Of a stretch of 9,918 bases of DNA, positions 1 through 6,250 are shown piece after piece. This stretch comes from Deltaproteobacteria bacterium (GTDB lineage Bacteria; Desulfobacterota_E; Deferrimicrobia; Deferrimicrobiales; Deferrimicrobiaceae). A program made the translations under genes and the position numbers. Numbering within the stretch: position 1 is the first letter of the stretch; each line of letters begins with the position of its first letter. The notes under the pieces are model-generated. The model was not told the origin of the DNA, did no database searches, and saw only the letters and a list, made by a program, of their open reading frames with translations. Location: the NCBI GenBank assembly GCA_023489025.1, contig JAMDCN010000022.1, positions 1-9,918 on the forward strand. The letters run 5' to 3'.

Positions 1-39
1 GGTATCTCCGTCAAGAACCTCATGGAGCTGTTGGTTTGA
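1..39 (+). CDS. C-terminal end of an upstream gene (partial)
   Basis: Reading from base 1 gives an open frame of 12 codons, GISVKNLMELLV, ending in TGA at 37-39. It lies on the same strand as the TetR gene and is followed by a GC hairpin, as expected at the end of a transcription unit. The piece is too short to assign to any family, and an open stretch of this length could occur by chance. Confidence 0.35.
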   Translation, partial: GISVKNLMELLV

Positions 40-81
40 CGATCGGCGCCGTGCCTGCCGGGGGTCGGTGAGTCTCCCTGT

Positions 82-101
82 CCCGGCCCATCCGGGCCGG
101 G
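82..101 (+). terminator. GC-rich hairpin, possible terminator of the upstream gene
   Basis: An 8-bp perfect stem, CCCGGCCC (82-89) with GGGCCGGG (94-101), closes a four-base loop ATCC. It lies 43 bases after the possible stop at 37-39 and before the TetR promoter. No T-run follows on the plus strand (the next bases are AAAAAG), so intrinsic termination is uncertain; it may instead act as an RNA 3'-end stabiliser. Confidence 0.4.
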
Positions 102-147
102 AAAAAGAACCCGGCGGCGCGGCGCCTTCCCCCCGGGGGTTTTCCCC

Positions 148-177
148 TTGACGCAAGGAAAAAGGGAATGATATATA
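148..177 (+). promoter_or_regulatory. Sigma70-type promoter of the TetR-OYE-amidotransferase operon
   Basis: A -35 box TTGACG (148-153) and a -10 box TATATA (172-177) are separated by 18 bases. This AT-rich patch stands out in otherwise GC-rich DNA. The inverted repeat at 176-195 begins at the end of the -10 box and would cover the transcription start, so a bound repressor should block this promoter. Confidence 0.6.
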
Positions 178-195
178 CAGACCGGTCGGTATGTA
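176..195 (+). promoter_or_regulatory. Inverted-repeat operator, likely for the adjacent TetR repressor
   Basis: The 20-base site TACAGACCGGTCGGTATGTA is an imperfect palindrome with 8 of 10 base pairs matching. It holds the ACC/GGT half-sites common in TetR-family operators, overlaps the end of the -10 box and lies 18 bases upstream of the repressor start. Negative autoregulation, together with control of the downstream OYE gene, is the natural reading. Confidence 0.6.
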
Positions 196-213
196 ATTCC
201 CTGGCGGGGACTC

Positions 214-810
214 GTGAGAAAGAACGGCAGCCTGACCCGGCAGAACGTCATCGACAAATCCCTTCAGATTTTTTCGGTGAAGGGATACCACAACGCATCC
301 ATCAATGACATCCTCGATGCCACCGGGCTCACCAAGGGGGGCTTCTATGGGCATTTCGCCAGCAAGGAGGAGCTCTGGACCGCGGCCTACGAGAAGGCGG
401 TGGAAATCTGGAAAAAGATCGTCTTCAAGGGAGTTCGCGAGATCGCCGATCCGATCGAACGAATCGAAAAAACCATAGAAAACGATTTGCGGGACTATAT
501 CGGTACGGAAGTGTTCGCCGGCGGGTGTTTCTTCTTCAACAACCTCGTGGAACTTTCCGGGCAGTCTCCGGCGTTGAGCAGCCGGATCCTGCGCGGCTTC
601 GAGGATTTTTCGCGGATGCTGGCCTCCTGGCTTACGGAGGCGGACCGGAAGGGGATGCTGCGGCCCGGTCTGGACCTTAAAGGGATCGCCGATTTCGTCG
701 TGATCTCGATCAACGGCGCCGCCGCCCTGTATTCGGCGAGCCGCGACCCGCGGATCCTGCGGGAAACCGTTCGACAACTGCGGTCGTACCTGGACTGCCT
801 GAAAGCGTGA
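214..810 (+). CDS. TetR/AcrR-family transcriptional repressor
   Basis: This is a DNA-binding repressor of 198 residues, the normal length for the family. The N-terminal helix-turn-helix spans about residues 10-56, with the recognition-helix segment GLTKGGFYGHFASKEEL. The C-terminal ligand domain contains GGCFFFNN with Cys105, a position where relatives keep a conserved cysteine; a second cysteine, Cys195, is near the end. The start is GTG at 214, because the only nearby ATG (191) is followed at once by a stop; GGCGGGGA at 203-210 serves as ribosome binding site. The gene sits just behind a promoter and palindromic operator and is followed 146 bases later by an OYE-family reductase. This resembles nemR-nemA of E. 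coli, where an electrophile-sensing TetR repressor controls an OYE enzyme. The analogy is inference; the effector is unknown. Confidence 0.93.
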   Translation: MRKNGSLTRQNVIDKSLQIFSVKGYHNASINDILDATGLTKGGFYGHFASKEELWTAAYEKAVEIWKKIVFKGVREIADPIERIEKTIENDLRDYIGTEVFAGGCFFFNNLVELSGQSPALSSRILRGFEDFSRMLASWLTEADRKGMLRPGLDLKGIADFVVISINGAAALYSASRDPRILRETVRQLRSYLDCLKA

Positions 811-913
811 TCTTCCCGTCCCCGGCCTTTGCCCGGGACGGCGGTACGGAACGACGAAGGAGGCGCAGTACGGCCTGGGAACGGTCATCCGTTTCTGGAC
901 CGGTGCTTGAGTT

Positions 914-930
914 CCTGCCCCGTGGGCAGG
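914..930 (+). other. Hairpin in the OYE leader
   Basis: A perfect 7-bp stem, CCTGCCC (914-920) with GGGCAGG (924-930), has a three-base CGT loop. It lies 13 bases before the AGGGAGG ribosome binding site of the flavin oxidoreductase. No T-tract follows. It could modulate translation or mRNA stability between the TetR gene and the enzyme gene. Nothing else recognisable was seen in the 146-base gap (811-956), and no convincing second promoter. Confidence 0.35.
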
Positions 931-956
931 CAAAACGATGTCTAGGGAGGGCCGCG

Positions 957-2060
957 ATGCCGCCTCTGTTCGATCGTGCCGCGATCGGTCGCCTGGAACT
1001 GGGGAACCGGTTCGTCCGGTCCGCCACGTGGGAAGGAATGAGCGATGGGATGGGGGCTCCCACGGAGCGGCTGATCTCCCTCTATGAGGCCCTGGCGGAA
1101 GGCGGGGTGGGGCTCATCGTCACCGGATACGCCTTCGTCCATGAAGGGGGAAAGCAGATGCCGAATGGGCTCGGCATCCATTCCGATGCCCTGATTCCCC
1201 CCTTCAAGGAGTTGACCCGGCGCGTTCACGCCAAGGGTGGAAGGATCGTCGCGCAGCAATTTCACGGCGGGGGGCAGGCGAGCCGGAAGTCGTCCGGCCT
1301 TTCGCCGATCGCCCCTTCCGCGATGTCCCTTCCGCAATATCCGGAGGTGCCGGTGGAAATGACGCGCGAGGACATCCGGCACATGGCAGCCGCTTTCGGC
1401 CGGGCTGCAGGTCGGGCGAAGAAGGCCGGATTCGACGGCGTTCAGATCCACGGAGCCCACGGCTATCTCATCTCCCAGTTTCTCTCTCCGCTCACCAACC
1501 GCCGGAACGACGAATACGGCGGGACGATCGGGAACCGGTCGAGGTTCCTGGTGGAAACGGCGCGGGCGGTAAGAAGTGCCGTGGGCAGCGAATACCCGGT
1601 CTGGGTGAAGCTGAACGGAGACGATTTCCTTCCGGGAGGGTTCTCCCTGGAGGATGCCGTGGAGGTGGCCAGGACGCTGGAGAAGGAAGGGATCGACGCG
1701 ATCGAGGTGTCCGGCGGAACGCCGGCATCCGGGGACAGGACGCCGGCACGCGCCAATATCGATTCCACGGCAAAAGAGGCTTATCACCGTGAGCTGGCGC
1801 GCGCCATCAAGCGCCGGGTCGGCGTTCCCGTCGGCCTGGTCGGCGGCCTGCGATCTCCGTCCGTCATGGAGGAAATCTTCCGCGCGGGCGACGCCGATTT
1901 CTTCTCCATGGCGCGTCCCCTGATCCGGGAGCCGGGTCTCGTGAAACGGTGGGCCTCGGGCGATCTTTCCAAGGCGGGTTGCATTTCCTGCAACGGCTGC
2001 TTTTCCGCCGGGCTGAAAGAGGGCGGGATCCGTTGCGTTCACGATCGGAGGCAAGGATGA
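957..2060 (+). CDS. NADH:flavin oxidoreductase, Old Yellow Enzyme family
   Basis: This FMN-dependent cytosolic enzyme reduces activated C=C bonds or related electrophiles with NAD(P)H; it has 367 residues. It is a single TIM barrel: RSATWEGM at 21-28 (phosphate/FMN region of the XenA/YqjM-like branch), QQFHGGGQ at 100-107, and the OYE signature HGAHGYLISQFLSP at 165-178 with the substrate-binding pair His165/His168, followed by NRRNDEYGG. The C-terminus has Cys342, Cys345, Cys348 and Cys360 (C-X2-C-X2-C-X11-C), close to the 4Fe-4S motif of 2,4-dienoyl-CoA reductase (FadH). The FAD/NADH domain of the larger FadH-type proteins is absent. I start at ATG 957 because AGGGAGG lies six bases upstream and the barrel begins there; the frame is open back to a GTG at 807, but those 50 residues do not look like OYE. 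The stop overlaps the next start. The natural substrate cannot be told. Confidence 0.92.
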   Translation: MPPLFDRAAIGRLELGNRFVRSATWEGMSDGMGAPTERLISLYEALAEGGVGLIVTGYAFVHEGGKQMPNGLGIHSDALIPPFKELTRRVHAKGGRIVAQQFHGGGQASRKSSGLSPIAPSAMSLPQYPEVPVEMTREDIRHMAAAFGRAAGRAKKAGFDGVQIHGAHGYLISQFLSPLTNRRNDEYGGTIGNRSRFLVETARAVRSAVGSEYPVWVKLNGDDFLPGGFSLEDAVEVARTLEKEGIDAIEVSGGTPASGDRTPARANIDSTAKEAYHRELARAIKRRVGVPVGLVGGLRSPSVMEEIFRAGDADFFSMARPLIREPGLVKRWASGDLSKAGCISCNGCFSAGLKEGGIRCVHDRRQG

Positions 2061-2749
2061 AAGTGCACGTGTTGCAGCATGTGCCGTTCGAGGGCGTCGG
2101 GAGCATGGCCGCATGGCTGAAGGCTCGCGGGGCGGAGGTCGGTTGCACCCGCTTCTTTGAGAATCCGACACTCCCGGAGCTTTCGGGCATCGACCTTGTC
2201 ATTGCAATGGGCGGTCCCATGAGCGCCAACGACGAATCCATCCTGCCTTGGCTCCGTCCTGAAAAGCAGTTTCTTCGTAACGCAGTGGATCGAGGCATTT
2301 CGGTGCTTGGTGTTTGCCTTGGGGCGCAACTCGTCGCCAGCGCGCTTGGAGCGCGCGTCTACCGGAATCCCCGGAAGGAAATCGGGTGGTTTCCGATCGA
2401 GACAACGCCCAGCGCGACAAACGTCTTCCGTTTCCCCGTGAAATGCAACGTCTTCCACTGGCACGGAGAGACGTTTGATCTTCCTTCCGGGGCGGTCCGT
2501 CTGGCGAAAAGTCCGGCATGCGAAAACCAGGCATTTCAGCTGAAGCGGCATGTCATCGGCTTGCAGTTTCATCTCGAAACGACCCCGGAGAGCGTCCGGT
2601 CCCTGTTGGATCACTGCGGCGCCGATCTGATGCCGGGACCCTACATTCAAACCGAATCGGAACTCAGGAAAGCACCGGGTTCCGCGTACGCCGAAATCAA
2701 TGGCCTCATGGACGAGGTTCTTTCTTATGTCACGCGCTCTCCGGCCTGA
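2057..2749 (+). CDS. Class I glutamine amidotransferase-like protein (GMP synthase-like domain)
   Basis: This is a stand-alone glutaminase-type domain of 230 residues, presumably hydrolysing glutamine or a gamma-glutamyl compound in the cytosol. The triad is visible: nucleophile Cys87 in GVCLGAQL, and His172 and Glu174 in GLQFHLETTPE; the oxyanion strand motif MGGPMS is at 51-56. There is no synthetase domain, so it resembles the GATase1 GMPS-like family (including gamma-glutamyl peptide hydrolases such as PuuD-like and GGP1-like proteins) rather than GuaA. ATG 2057 is chosen because it overlaps the TGA of the OYE gene (ATGA) and has an AAGG just upstream; the frame is open further upstream but there overlaps the OYE gene. 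Translational coupling implies a shared function with the reductase, perhaps handling of glutathione-type adducts (inference). The substrate is unknown. Confidence 0.88.
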   Translation: MKVHVLQHVPFEGVGSMAAWLKARGAEVGCTRFFENPTLPELSGIDLVIAMGGPMSANDESILPWLRPEKQFLRNAVDRGISVLGVCLGAQLVASALGARVYRNPRKEIGWFPIETTPSATNVFRFPVKCNVFHWHGETFDLPSGAVRLAKSPACENQAFQLKRHVIGLQFHLETTPESVRSLLDHCGADLMPGPYIQTESELRKAPGSAYAEINGLMDEVLSYVTRSPA

Positions 2750-2782
2750 CGGCCGATGGGTTCAGCCGATTGCGGGACGAGA

Positions 2783-2802
2783 GCCGTGTAACCTACCACG
2801 GC
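2783..2802. terminator. Weak hairpin between convergent genes
   Basis: A 6-bp stem, GCCGTG (2783-2788) with CACGGC (2797-2802), has an eight-base loop that contains the stop codon of the minus-strand DUF2461 gene. It lies in the 43-base gap between two convergent genes, where a shared terminator is expected. No T-run is present on either strand, so this is a weak candidate. Confidence 0.25.
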
Positions 2803-3482
2803 AGGCCGATGGCATTGGTGACAAAGGCGATCATCGGCGATGCCGTCCGGCAGGTGTGAGCGAAGTCATCCATGAATCCGGGATCGCAAACCGCTTCCTC
2901 CGATAACTTTCTCATGACGACGAAATCCTTGCGCTTCAGGTCCTCGATCAGCCGATGCCGGGGATCGAAGCCCCGCGGGGGGCGTGTCAACTTACCGCCC
3001 CACAGGGAGCAATGTTCGCCAAGCCCCCTGGAAGTCGCGCGTTCCCAGTCCCGCGGCTTCTTCGCGATGGCACGACGGACTCTCTGCAGCATGGCGCCGT
3101 CCGGATGGTAGAGCCCGCCCCCCATGAACACCTGGTTCGGTTCAAGATGCAGGTAGAATCCCGGAGCGCTGATATCCTTTTGCCGGGACTCGTGGCGAAA
3201 ATGCGCCGATACGGCCGTCTTGTACGGGCTCTTGTCGTTCGAGAAGCGCACGTCGCGGTAGATGCGAAACATGGAACCCCCGACGGGCCGGGGGTCCGCC
3301 AGCACGCGCGGAGCGATCTTCCCGAGTACGGGACCCGCGTCTTCGATGAACCGCAGCATCGGGGCCCGCGCCACCCGTTCATACCGATCTTTGTTCGCCG
3401 CAAACCACTCGCGATTGTTGTTTCTTTGGAGTTCCTCAAGGAACGTGAAGAGATCTGGAGTAAAGTATCTTTTCCGGGTCAT
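2793..3482 (-). CDS. DUF2461 (TIGR02453) family protein
   Basis: This 229-residue protein belongs to the widespread DUF2461 family, whose function is unknown. The diagnostic features are the N-terminal FTPDLFTFLEELQRNNNREW (residues 7-26), the central FRIYRDVRFSNDKSPYKT (72-89) and GFYLHLEPNQVFMGGGLYHP (108-127), in the usual order and over the usual length. It has no signal peptide or membrane segment. The ATG at 3482 has an AGGAG about seven bases upstream. Only 18 bases separate it from the end of the upstream membrane-protein gene, so the two are very likely cotranscribed from the promoter at 3960-3987 and controlled by the neighbouring HxlR regulator. Family assignment is firm; the biochemical role is open. 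Confidence 0.93.
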   Translation of the reverse strand: MTRKRYFTPDLFTFLEELQRNNNREWFAANKDRYERVARAPMLRFIEDAGPVLGKIAPRVLADPRPVGGSMFRIYRDVRFSNDKSPYKTAVSAHFRHESRQKDISAPGFYLHLEPNQVFMGGGLYHPDGAMLQRVRRAIAKKPRDWERATSRGLGEHCSLWGGKLTRPPRGFDPRHRLIEDLKRKDFVVMRKLSEEAVCDPGFMDDFAHTCRTASPMIAFVTNAIGLPW

Positions 3483-3500
3483 GGTCGACTCCTATCATAT

Positions 3501-3902
3501 TCAGATGTGGAATCGTCGATGGGCAAGACCAAGAAGAATGCCCGCAATCGTGAATTGGAAAAAACCGACCAGAAACTCGACGCCGATCCAGGAAGGGACG
3601 CTCGGAACCGCGTACTTCGCGGCTTCTGCAAGGCCGATATAGCTGACCAGAAAAGCGCCAAAGAGCCAGGCAAACATGACGGCGTGGAAAATGGATTTTC
3701 CGCTGAACCGCGAGTTGAGAAATACAAATGACATAACAGCCCCCTGGATGATCATCGACAAGAAACCGAGAGCAAAGATCGGATCGCTCTTGATGTGGGA
3801 AACGGCGGAATAGTGTTGGGCAAAAAACAAAAAATGCGATGTTGCCTGGGTTGCAAACGTGGCCGCGATGTATCCAAGAACGGCGAGGATGTGCCGTCTC
3901 AT
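3501..3902 (-). CDS. Small four-helix membrane protein of unknown function
   Basis: This 133-residue integral membrane protein has four predicted transmembrane helices at about 5-28, 41-63, 70-94 and 104-126. Short basic loops and the basic tail HRRFHI suggest the usual positive-inside layout. I do not recognise the family with certainty. There are no cysteines and no obvious catalytic motif. The start ATG at 3902 follows AAGGAGAATCGCC, a good ribosome binding site. It is the first gene of a two-gene unit with DUF2461 and lies divergent from the HxlR regulator. Two palindromes in the shared upstream region overlap its promoter, so it is the most likely direct target of that regulator. A role in the envelope response to a redox or toxic signal is a guess from context. 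Confidence 0.82.
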   Translation of the reverse strand: MRRHILAVLGYIAATFATQATSHFLFFAQHYSAVSHIKSDPIFALGFLSMIIQGAVMSFVFLNSRFSGKSIFHAVMFAWLFGAFLVSYIGLAEAAKYAVPSVPSWIGVEFLVGFFQFTIAGILLGLAHRRFHI

Positions 3903-3942
3903 GGCGATTCTCCTTCCCGGTTAGGATGGCGACACGCATGTC

Positions 3943-3959
3943 GCTTGCATAATGCAAGC
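3943..3959. promoter_or_regulatory. Palindromic operator 1 of the HxlR intergenic region
   Basis: GCTTGCATAATGCAAGC is a perfect palindrome with 8-base arms around a central A. For the minus-strand promoter it lies directly downstream of the -10 box and covers the predicted transcription start. Its centre (3951) is exactly 30 bases from that of operator 2 (3981), about three helical turns, so two regulator dimers could bind the same DNA face. Confidence 0.65.
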
Positions 3960-3987
3960 AGTATATCATGTCACTTGCGAGATGCAA
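3960..3987 (-). promoter_or_regulatory. Promoter of the membrane protein-DUF2461 operon
   Basis: On the minus strand the -35 box TTGCAT (complement of 3982-3987) and the -10 box TATACT (complement of 3960-3965) are separated by 16 bases. The predicted start lies about 50 bases upstream of the ATG at 3902. Operator 2 overlaps the -35 box and operator 1 follows the -10 box, an arrangement typical of a repressed promoter. Confidence 0.55.
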
Positions 3988-3989
3988 GT
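3973..3989. promoter_or_regulatory. Palindromic operator 2 of the HxlR intergenic region
   Basis: ACTTGCGAGATGCAAGT has 6-base inverted arms (ACTTGC/GCAAGT) around five bases and is a degenerate copy of operator 1. Each copy is preceded by CATGTC, so the two form a 30-base tandem direct repeat (3937-3960 and 3967-3990). It overlaps the -35 box of the minus-strand promoter and lies 20 bases upstream of the HxlR start, so it could also serve autoregulation. Confidence 0.6.
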
Positions 3990-4009
3990 AGATCGGATAA
4001 CCTTTTTCT

Positions 4010-4435
4010 ATGAAGACGAAGAAGTCATCGGACCGGCGTTCCGGATGCCCGGTGAACGTATTGCTGGAGGCGCTGGGAGACGCCTGGTCGCTGCTGATCG
4101 TTCGCGACCTGATATTCTTTGAACGAAAAACGTTCACCGATTTCCTGAGCGCCGAGGAAGGGATCGCCACCAATATCTTGTCGGAGCGACTGCATCGGCT
4201 TGAAACACACGGGATCATCGAAAAACTGGGGGACCCCGACGATGCCCGTAGATATATCTACAGGCTGACGGAAAAAGGGTTCGATCTTGCTCCCGTGCTG
4301 GTCGAGATGATCCTCTGGGCAGCGCGCCACGAAACGACCGATGCGCCGCCCGAGACGGTTCGGGAAATGGCGGAAAACCGCAACGCCTTCCTTGCCGCAG
4401 TCCGCGAGCGTTGGAAAGCCGGCGTCTCTTCCTGA
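4010..4435 (+). CDS. HxlR-family winged-helix transcriptional regulator
   Basis: This 141-residue DNA-binding protein shows the HxlR pattern: CPVNVLLEALGDAWSLLIVR (13-32) as first helices, ILSERLHRLETHGII around 56-70 as recognition helix, and a wing with DARRYIYRLTEKG. A single cysteine, Cys13, sits just before the first helix, where the thiol-sensing relatives HypR and YodB of Bacillus subtilis carry their redox cysteine. Thiol or electrophile sensing is therefore plausible but unproven. The ATG at 4010 has a poor ribosome binding site, and no convincing plus-strand promoter was found, so expression may be low. The gene is divergent from the membrane protein-DUF2461 operon, with paired palindromes between them as probable binding sites, and is 28 bases upstream of a serine hydrolase gene that may be cotranscribed. 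Confidence 0.93.
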   Translation: MKTKKSSDRRSGCPVNVLLEALGDAWSLLIVRDLIFFERKTFTDFLSAEEGIATNILSERLHRLETHGIIEKLGDPDDARRYIYRLTEKGFDLAPVLVEMILWAARHETTDAPPETVREMAENRNAFLAAVRERWKAGVSS

Positions 4436-4463
4436 AATCCCTATCTTTCCACAAGGGAAAAAC

Positions 4464-5618
4464 ATGCTCCATCGACGGCTGAAATTTCTCGGTTTTGTTT
4501 TCATATGCGCTTCGGCGGCCGTTGTGATCTGGTGGGTTGTTTCTGCCGGACCGATGACGGTGTATCGGACCATCGTCCATAATTTTTCGGACATTGATGA
4601 CCATCGCATCTTTCCCCGACGGAAGCTTACGGCCCCGGCGCAGGCCTTCCGGTTCCGTGAAAACATCGATCCGGATTACGGTTCCCTAAGGGTTGTTATC
4701 GGGGAGCGAAGGGACATTACCCTCGCCGAGTTCCTTGAGAAGAGTGAAACCACGGCATTCCTGGTGGTCAAAGACGATGTTATGGTCTTCGAGAAATACT
4801 ATCTGGGATATGACCGCGCCACTCCTTCGTTTTCGTTCTCAATAGCGAAATCGGTACTGTCGATGTTGATCGGCTGCGCTCTCGACGACGGATACCTGAT
4901 TTCGGTCGATCAGCCCACGACCGATTTTGTCCCGGAAATGGCGGAGAATGGATTCAAGGCGGTTACGCTCAAGCATCTCCTGCAAATGACCTCCGGCATC
5001 GATTATGCGGAAAACGATTTGCCTCTTGGTCTCCATGTCCGCTTCTACTATACAGATCGACTGGAAGAGGAAATTCTGAGGTTCAGGCTGCAGGAGCCTC
5101 CAGGGAGGCGATTTGTCTACAGATCCAGCGATGCCTTCCTGCTGACACTTGCACTCAAGCGCGCCCTTCGTGGAAAGACCGTCACGGAGTATACGCAAGA
5201 GCGAATCTGGAATCCGCTGGGAATGGAGCATGACGGAGCATGGAGCGTCGATCATCCGGGGGACGGACTGGAGAAGACCGGTTGTTGCCTCTCCGCAACA
5301 GCTCGGGACTTCGCAAAATTCGGACGGCTCTATTTGAACAAAGGTCTATGGAACGGCCGGCGTGTCGTTTCCGAAGACTGGGTGAGAGAGTCTACCAGAT
5401 TCGATACCAGTGCGGGCAGCGCCTGGGACCATCAGTACATGTGGTGGCTGGTCTCGCAAGACCGCCCCGACTTCATGGCGATAGGTCATCTCGGACAGTT
5501 CCTCTACATCAATCCGAGTACCAGGGTGATTATTGTCCGCCTTGGCAAGAGCATGGGAGGGCTGAGTCGGAAAGAATGGCAGAAAGCCCTGATGACGCTA
5601 TCGGATACCGTCCGATAA
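4464..5618 (+). CDS. Membrane-anchored serine hydrolase, beta-lactamase/S12 fold
   Basis: This 384-residue hydrolase of the class C beta-lactamase/penicillin-binding-protein fold probably acts in the periplasm. A hydrophobic segment at about 8-29 after MLHRRLK is an uncleaved anchor or signal. Catalytic motifs appear in order: SxxK at Ser126-Ile-Ala-Lys129 (FSFSIAKS), YxS at Tyr219-Arg-Ser221 (FVYRSSDA), and the third-strand HxG at His342-Leu-Gly344 (GHLGQFLYI), which replaces KTG as in many esterase or 6-aminohexanoate-dimer-hydrolase-like members. The motif LLQMTSGID (172-180) is typical of the family. ATG 4464 is chosen because CAAGGGAAAAAC precedes it and the membrane segment follows at once; the 41 codons upstream in frame overlap the HxlR gene. 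True antibiotic resistance is unlikely from sequence alone; an esterase, amidase or peptidase role is as likely. Confidence 0.9.
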   Translation: MLHRRLKFLGFVFICASAAVVIWWVVSAGPMTVYRTIVHNFSDIDDHRIFPRRKLTAPAQAFRFRENIDPDYGSLRVVIGERRDITLAEFLEKSETTAFLVVKDDVMVFEKYYLGYDRATPSFSFSIAKSVLSMLIGCALDDGYLISVDQPTTDFVPEMAENGFKAVTLKHLLQMTSGIDYAENDLPLGLHVRFYYTDRLEEEILRFRLQEPPGRRFVYRSSDAFLLTLALKRALRGKTVTEYTQERIWNPLGMEHDGAWSVDHPGDGLEKTGCCLSATARDFAKFGRLYLNKGLWNGRRVVSEDWVRESTRFDTSAGSAWDHQYMWWLVSQDRPDFMAIGHLGQFLYINPSTRVIIVRLGKSMGGLSRKEWQKALMTLSDTVR

Positions 5619-5676
5619 AGAGGGTTCCCCGCGTCCCGATTCGACAGTCCGGGAAGCGACCGATTCGCCGCCCCCG

Positions 5677-6225
5677 TTATCTCTTCTCTCCCTTCAGGTA
5701 TGGGGCTTTCCCGATCTTATTGGAGATCGCTTCGTCTTCTTCGCCTTTTACGTGGACGGAGGACACGGCACCGTACTTTTTACCGTCAAAAACATACCGC
5801 GCGATTGTCCCGGAGGTTGCCGACACATGGGAATAGGTTTGTATGACCGGGAAATCGTTTGCGGTTTCCTTCATGATGCAGATCGGCGACCCGAACACGC
5901 TCCCGATTGCATTGCGAGACCGACTGTCGTAAACCGGGTATTCACACCCTCCGTTTCCGCACGCGGACGGGAAGAAGTAATCCCGGCCGCCGTCGTTTTT
6001 CAGATCGATAATTACCGCCTTGTATCTCCCGTCGACATCCTCAAGGACATCCAGCTCGCTGTCCGGAAACCCGTCCGGGAGGCTGACCCATATAGCGGCG
6101 GACGCGTCAAAGCAGACGCGGATCGAATCCCTCCATTCCGCGTGAGCCGGCGCCGGGATGAACAGGACGGAAATGACCATCAGCCAATGGATCATGGGTC
6201 CTCGTTTGGCGACGGGACGACGCAT
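5677..6225 (-). CDS. Exported protein of unknown function with four cysteines
   Basis: This 182-residue protein has a clear Sec signal peptide: a basic n-region MRRPVAKRGPM, a hydrophobic core WLMVISVLFIP and a PAPAHA cleavage site before Glu30. I chose ATG 6225 because it supplies the basic n-region; the inner ATG at 6195, with GAGG four bases upstream, is a real alternative. The mature part carries Cys38, Cys89, Cys94 and Cys116; the pair in SACGNGGCEYPVYD is the most motif-like part and could form a disulfide. I do not recognise the family. The start lies 12 bases after the arsS stop and in the same frame, so it may be the last gene of that operon, although its sequence says nothing about arsenic or selenium. 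The 58 bases to the convergent hydrolase gene show no clear terminator. Confidence 0.72.
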   Translation of the reverse strand: MRRPVAKRGPMIHWLMVISVLFIPAPAHAEWRDSIRVCFDASAAIWVSLPDGFPDSELDVLEDVDGRYKAVIIDLKNDGGRDYFFPSACGNGGCEYPVYDSRSRNAIGSVFGSPICIMKETANDFPVIQTYSHVSATSGTIARYVFDGKKYGAVSSVHVKGEEDEAISNKIGKAPYLKGEKR

Positions 6226-6230
6226 GTCCC

Positions 6231-6250
6231 CGCGGCCTCACCGGGCCGCG
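6231..6250 (-). promoter_or_regulatory. Bacterial SECIS element of arsS
   Basis: Eleven bases after the in-frame UGA (6262-6264) the mRNA forms a perfect 7-bp stem, CGCGGCC with GGCCGCG, closing the six-base loop CGGUGA. The E. coli fdhF SECIS also has an 11-base spacer and a six-base loop, AGGUCU, with GGU at the same loop positions. The gene's final stop UGA (6238-6240) forms the last three bases of the loop. The match to the SelB-recognised pattern is by eye and was not folded computationally. Confidence 0.75.

Noticed and set aside
82..101. Strong intrinsic terminator
   Set aside because: The stem is perfect but no T-run follows on either useful side, so it is kept only as a weak candidate.
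807..956. 50-residue N-terminal extension of the OYE protein from a GTG at 807
   Set aside because: It is not homologous to OYE proteins, has no ribosome binding site fitting that start, and crosses a hairpin; ATG 957 with AGGGAGG is far better.
942..2171. Long minus-strand open frame of 409 codons
   Set aside because: It lies opposite the well-supported OYE gene and contains low-complexity Arg/Pro/Gly-rich sequence, an ordinary shadow of high-GC coding DNA.
5637..5667. Repeated CGATTCG (near 5638 and 5661) between the convergent hydrolase and exported-protein genes
   Set aside because: The copies are short direct repeats without a stable stem or T-run, so no terminator or mobile element can be supported.
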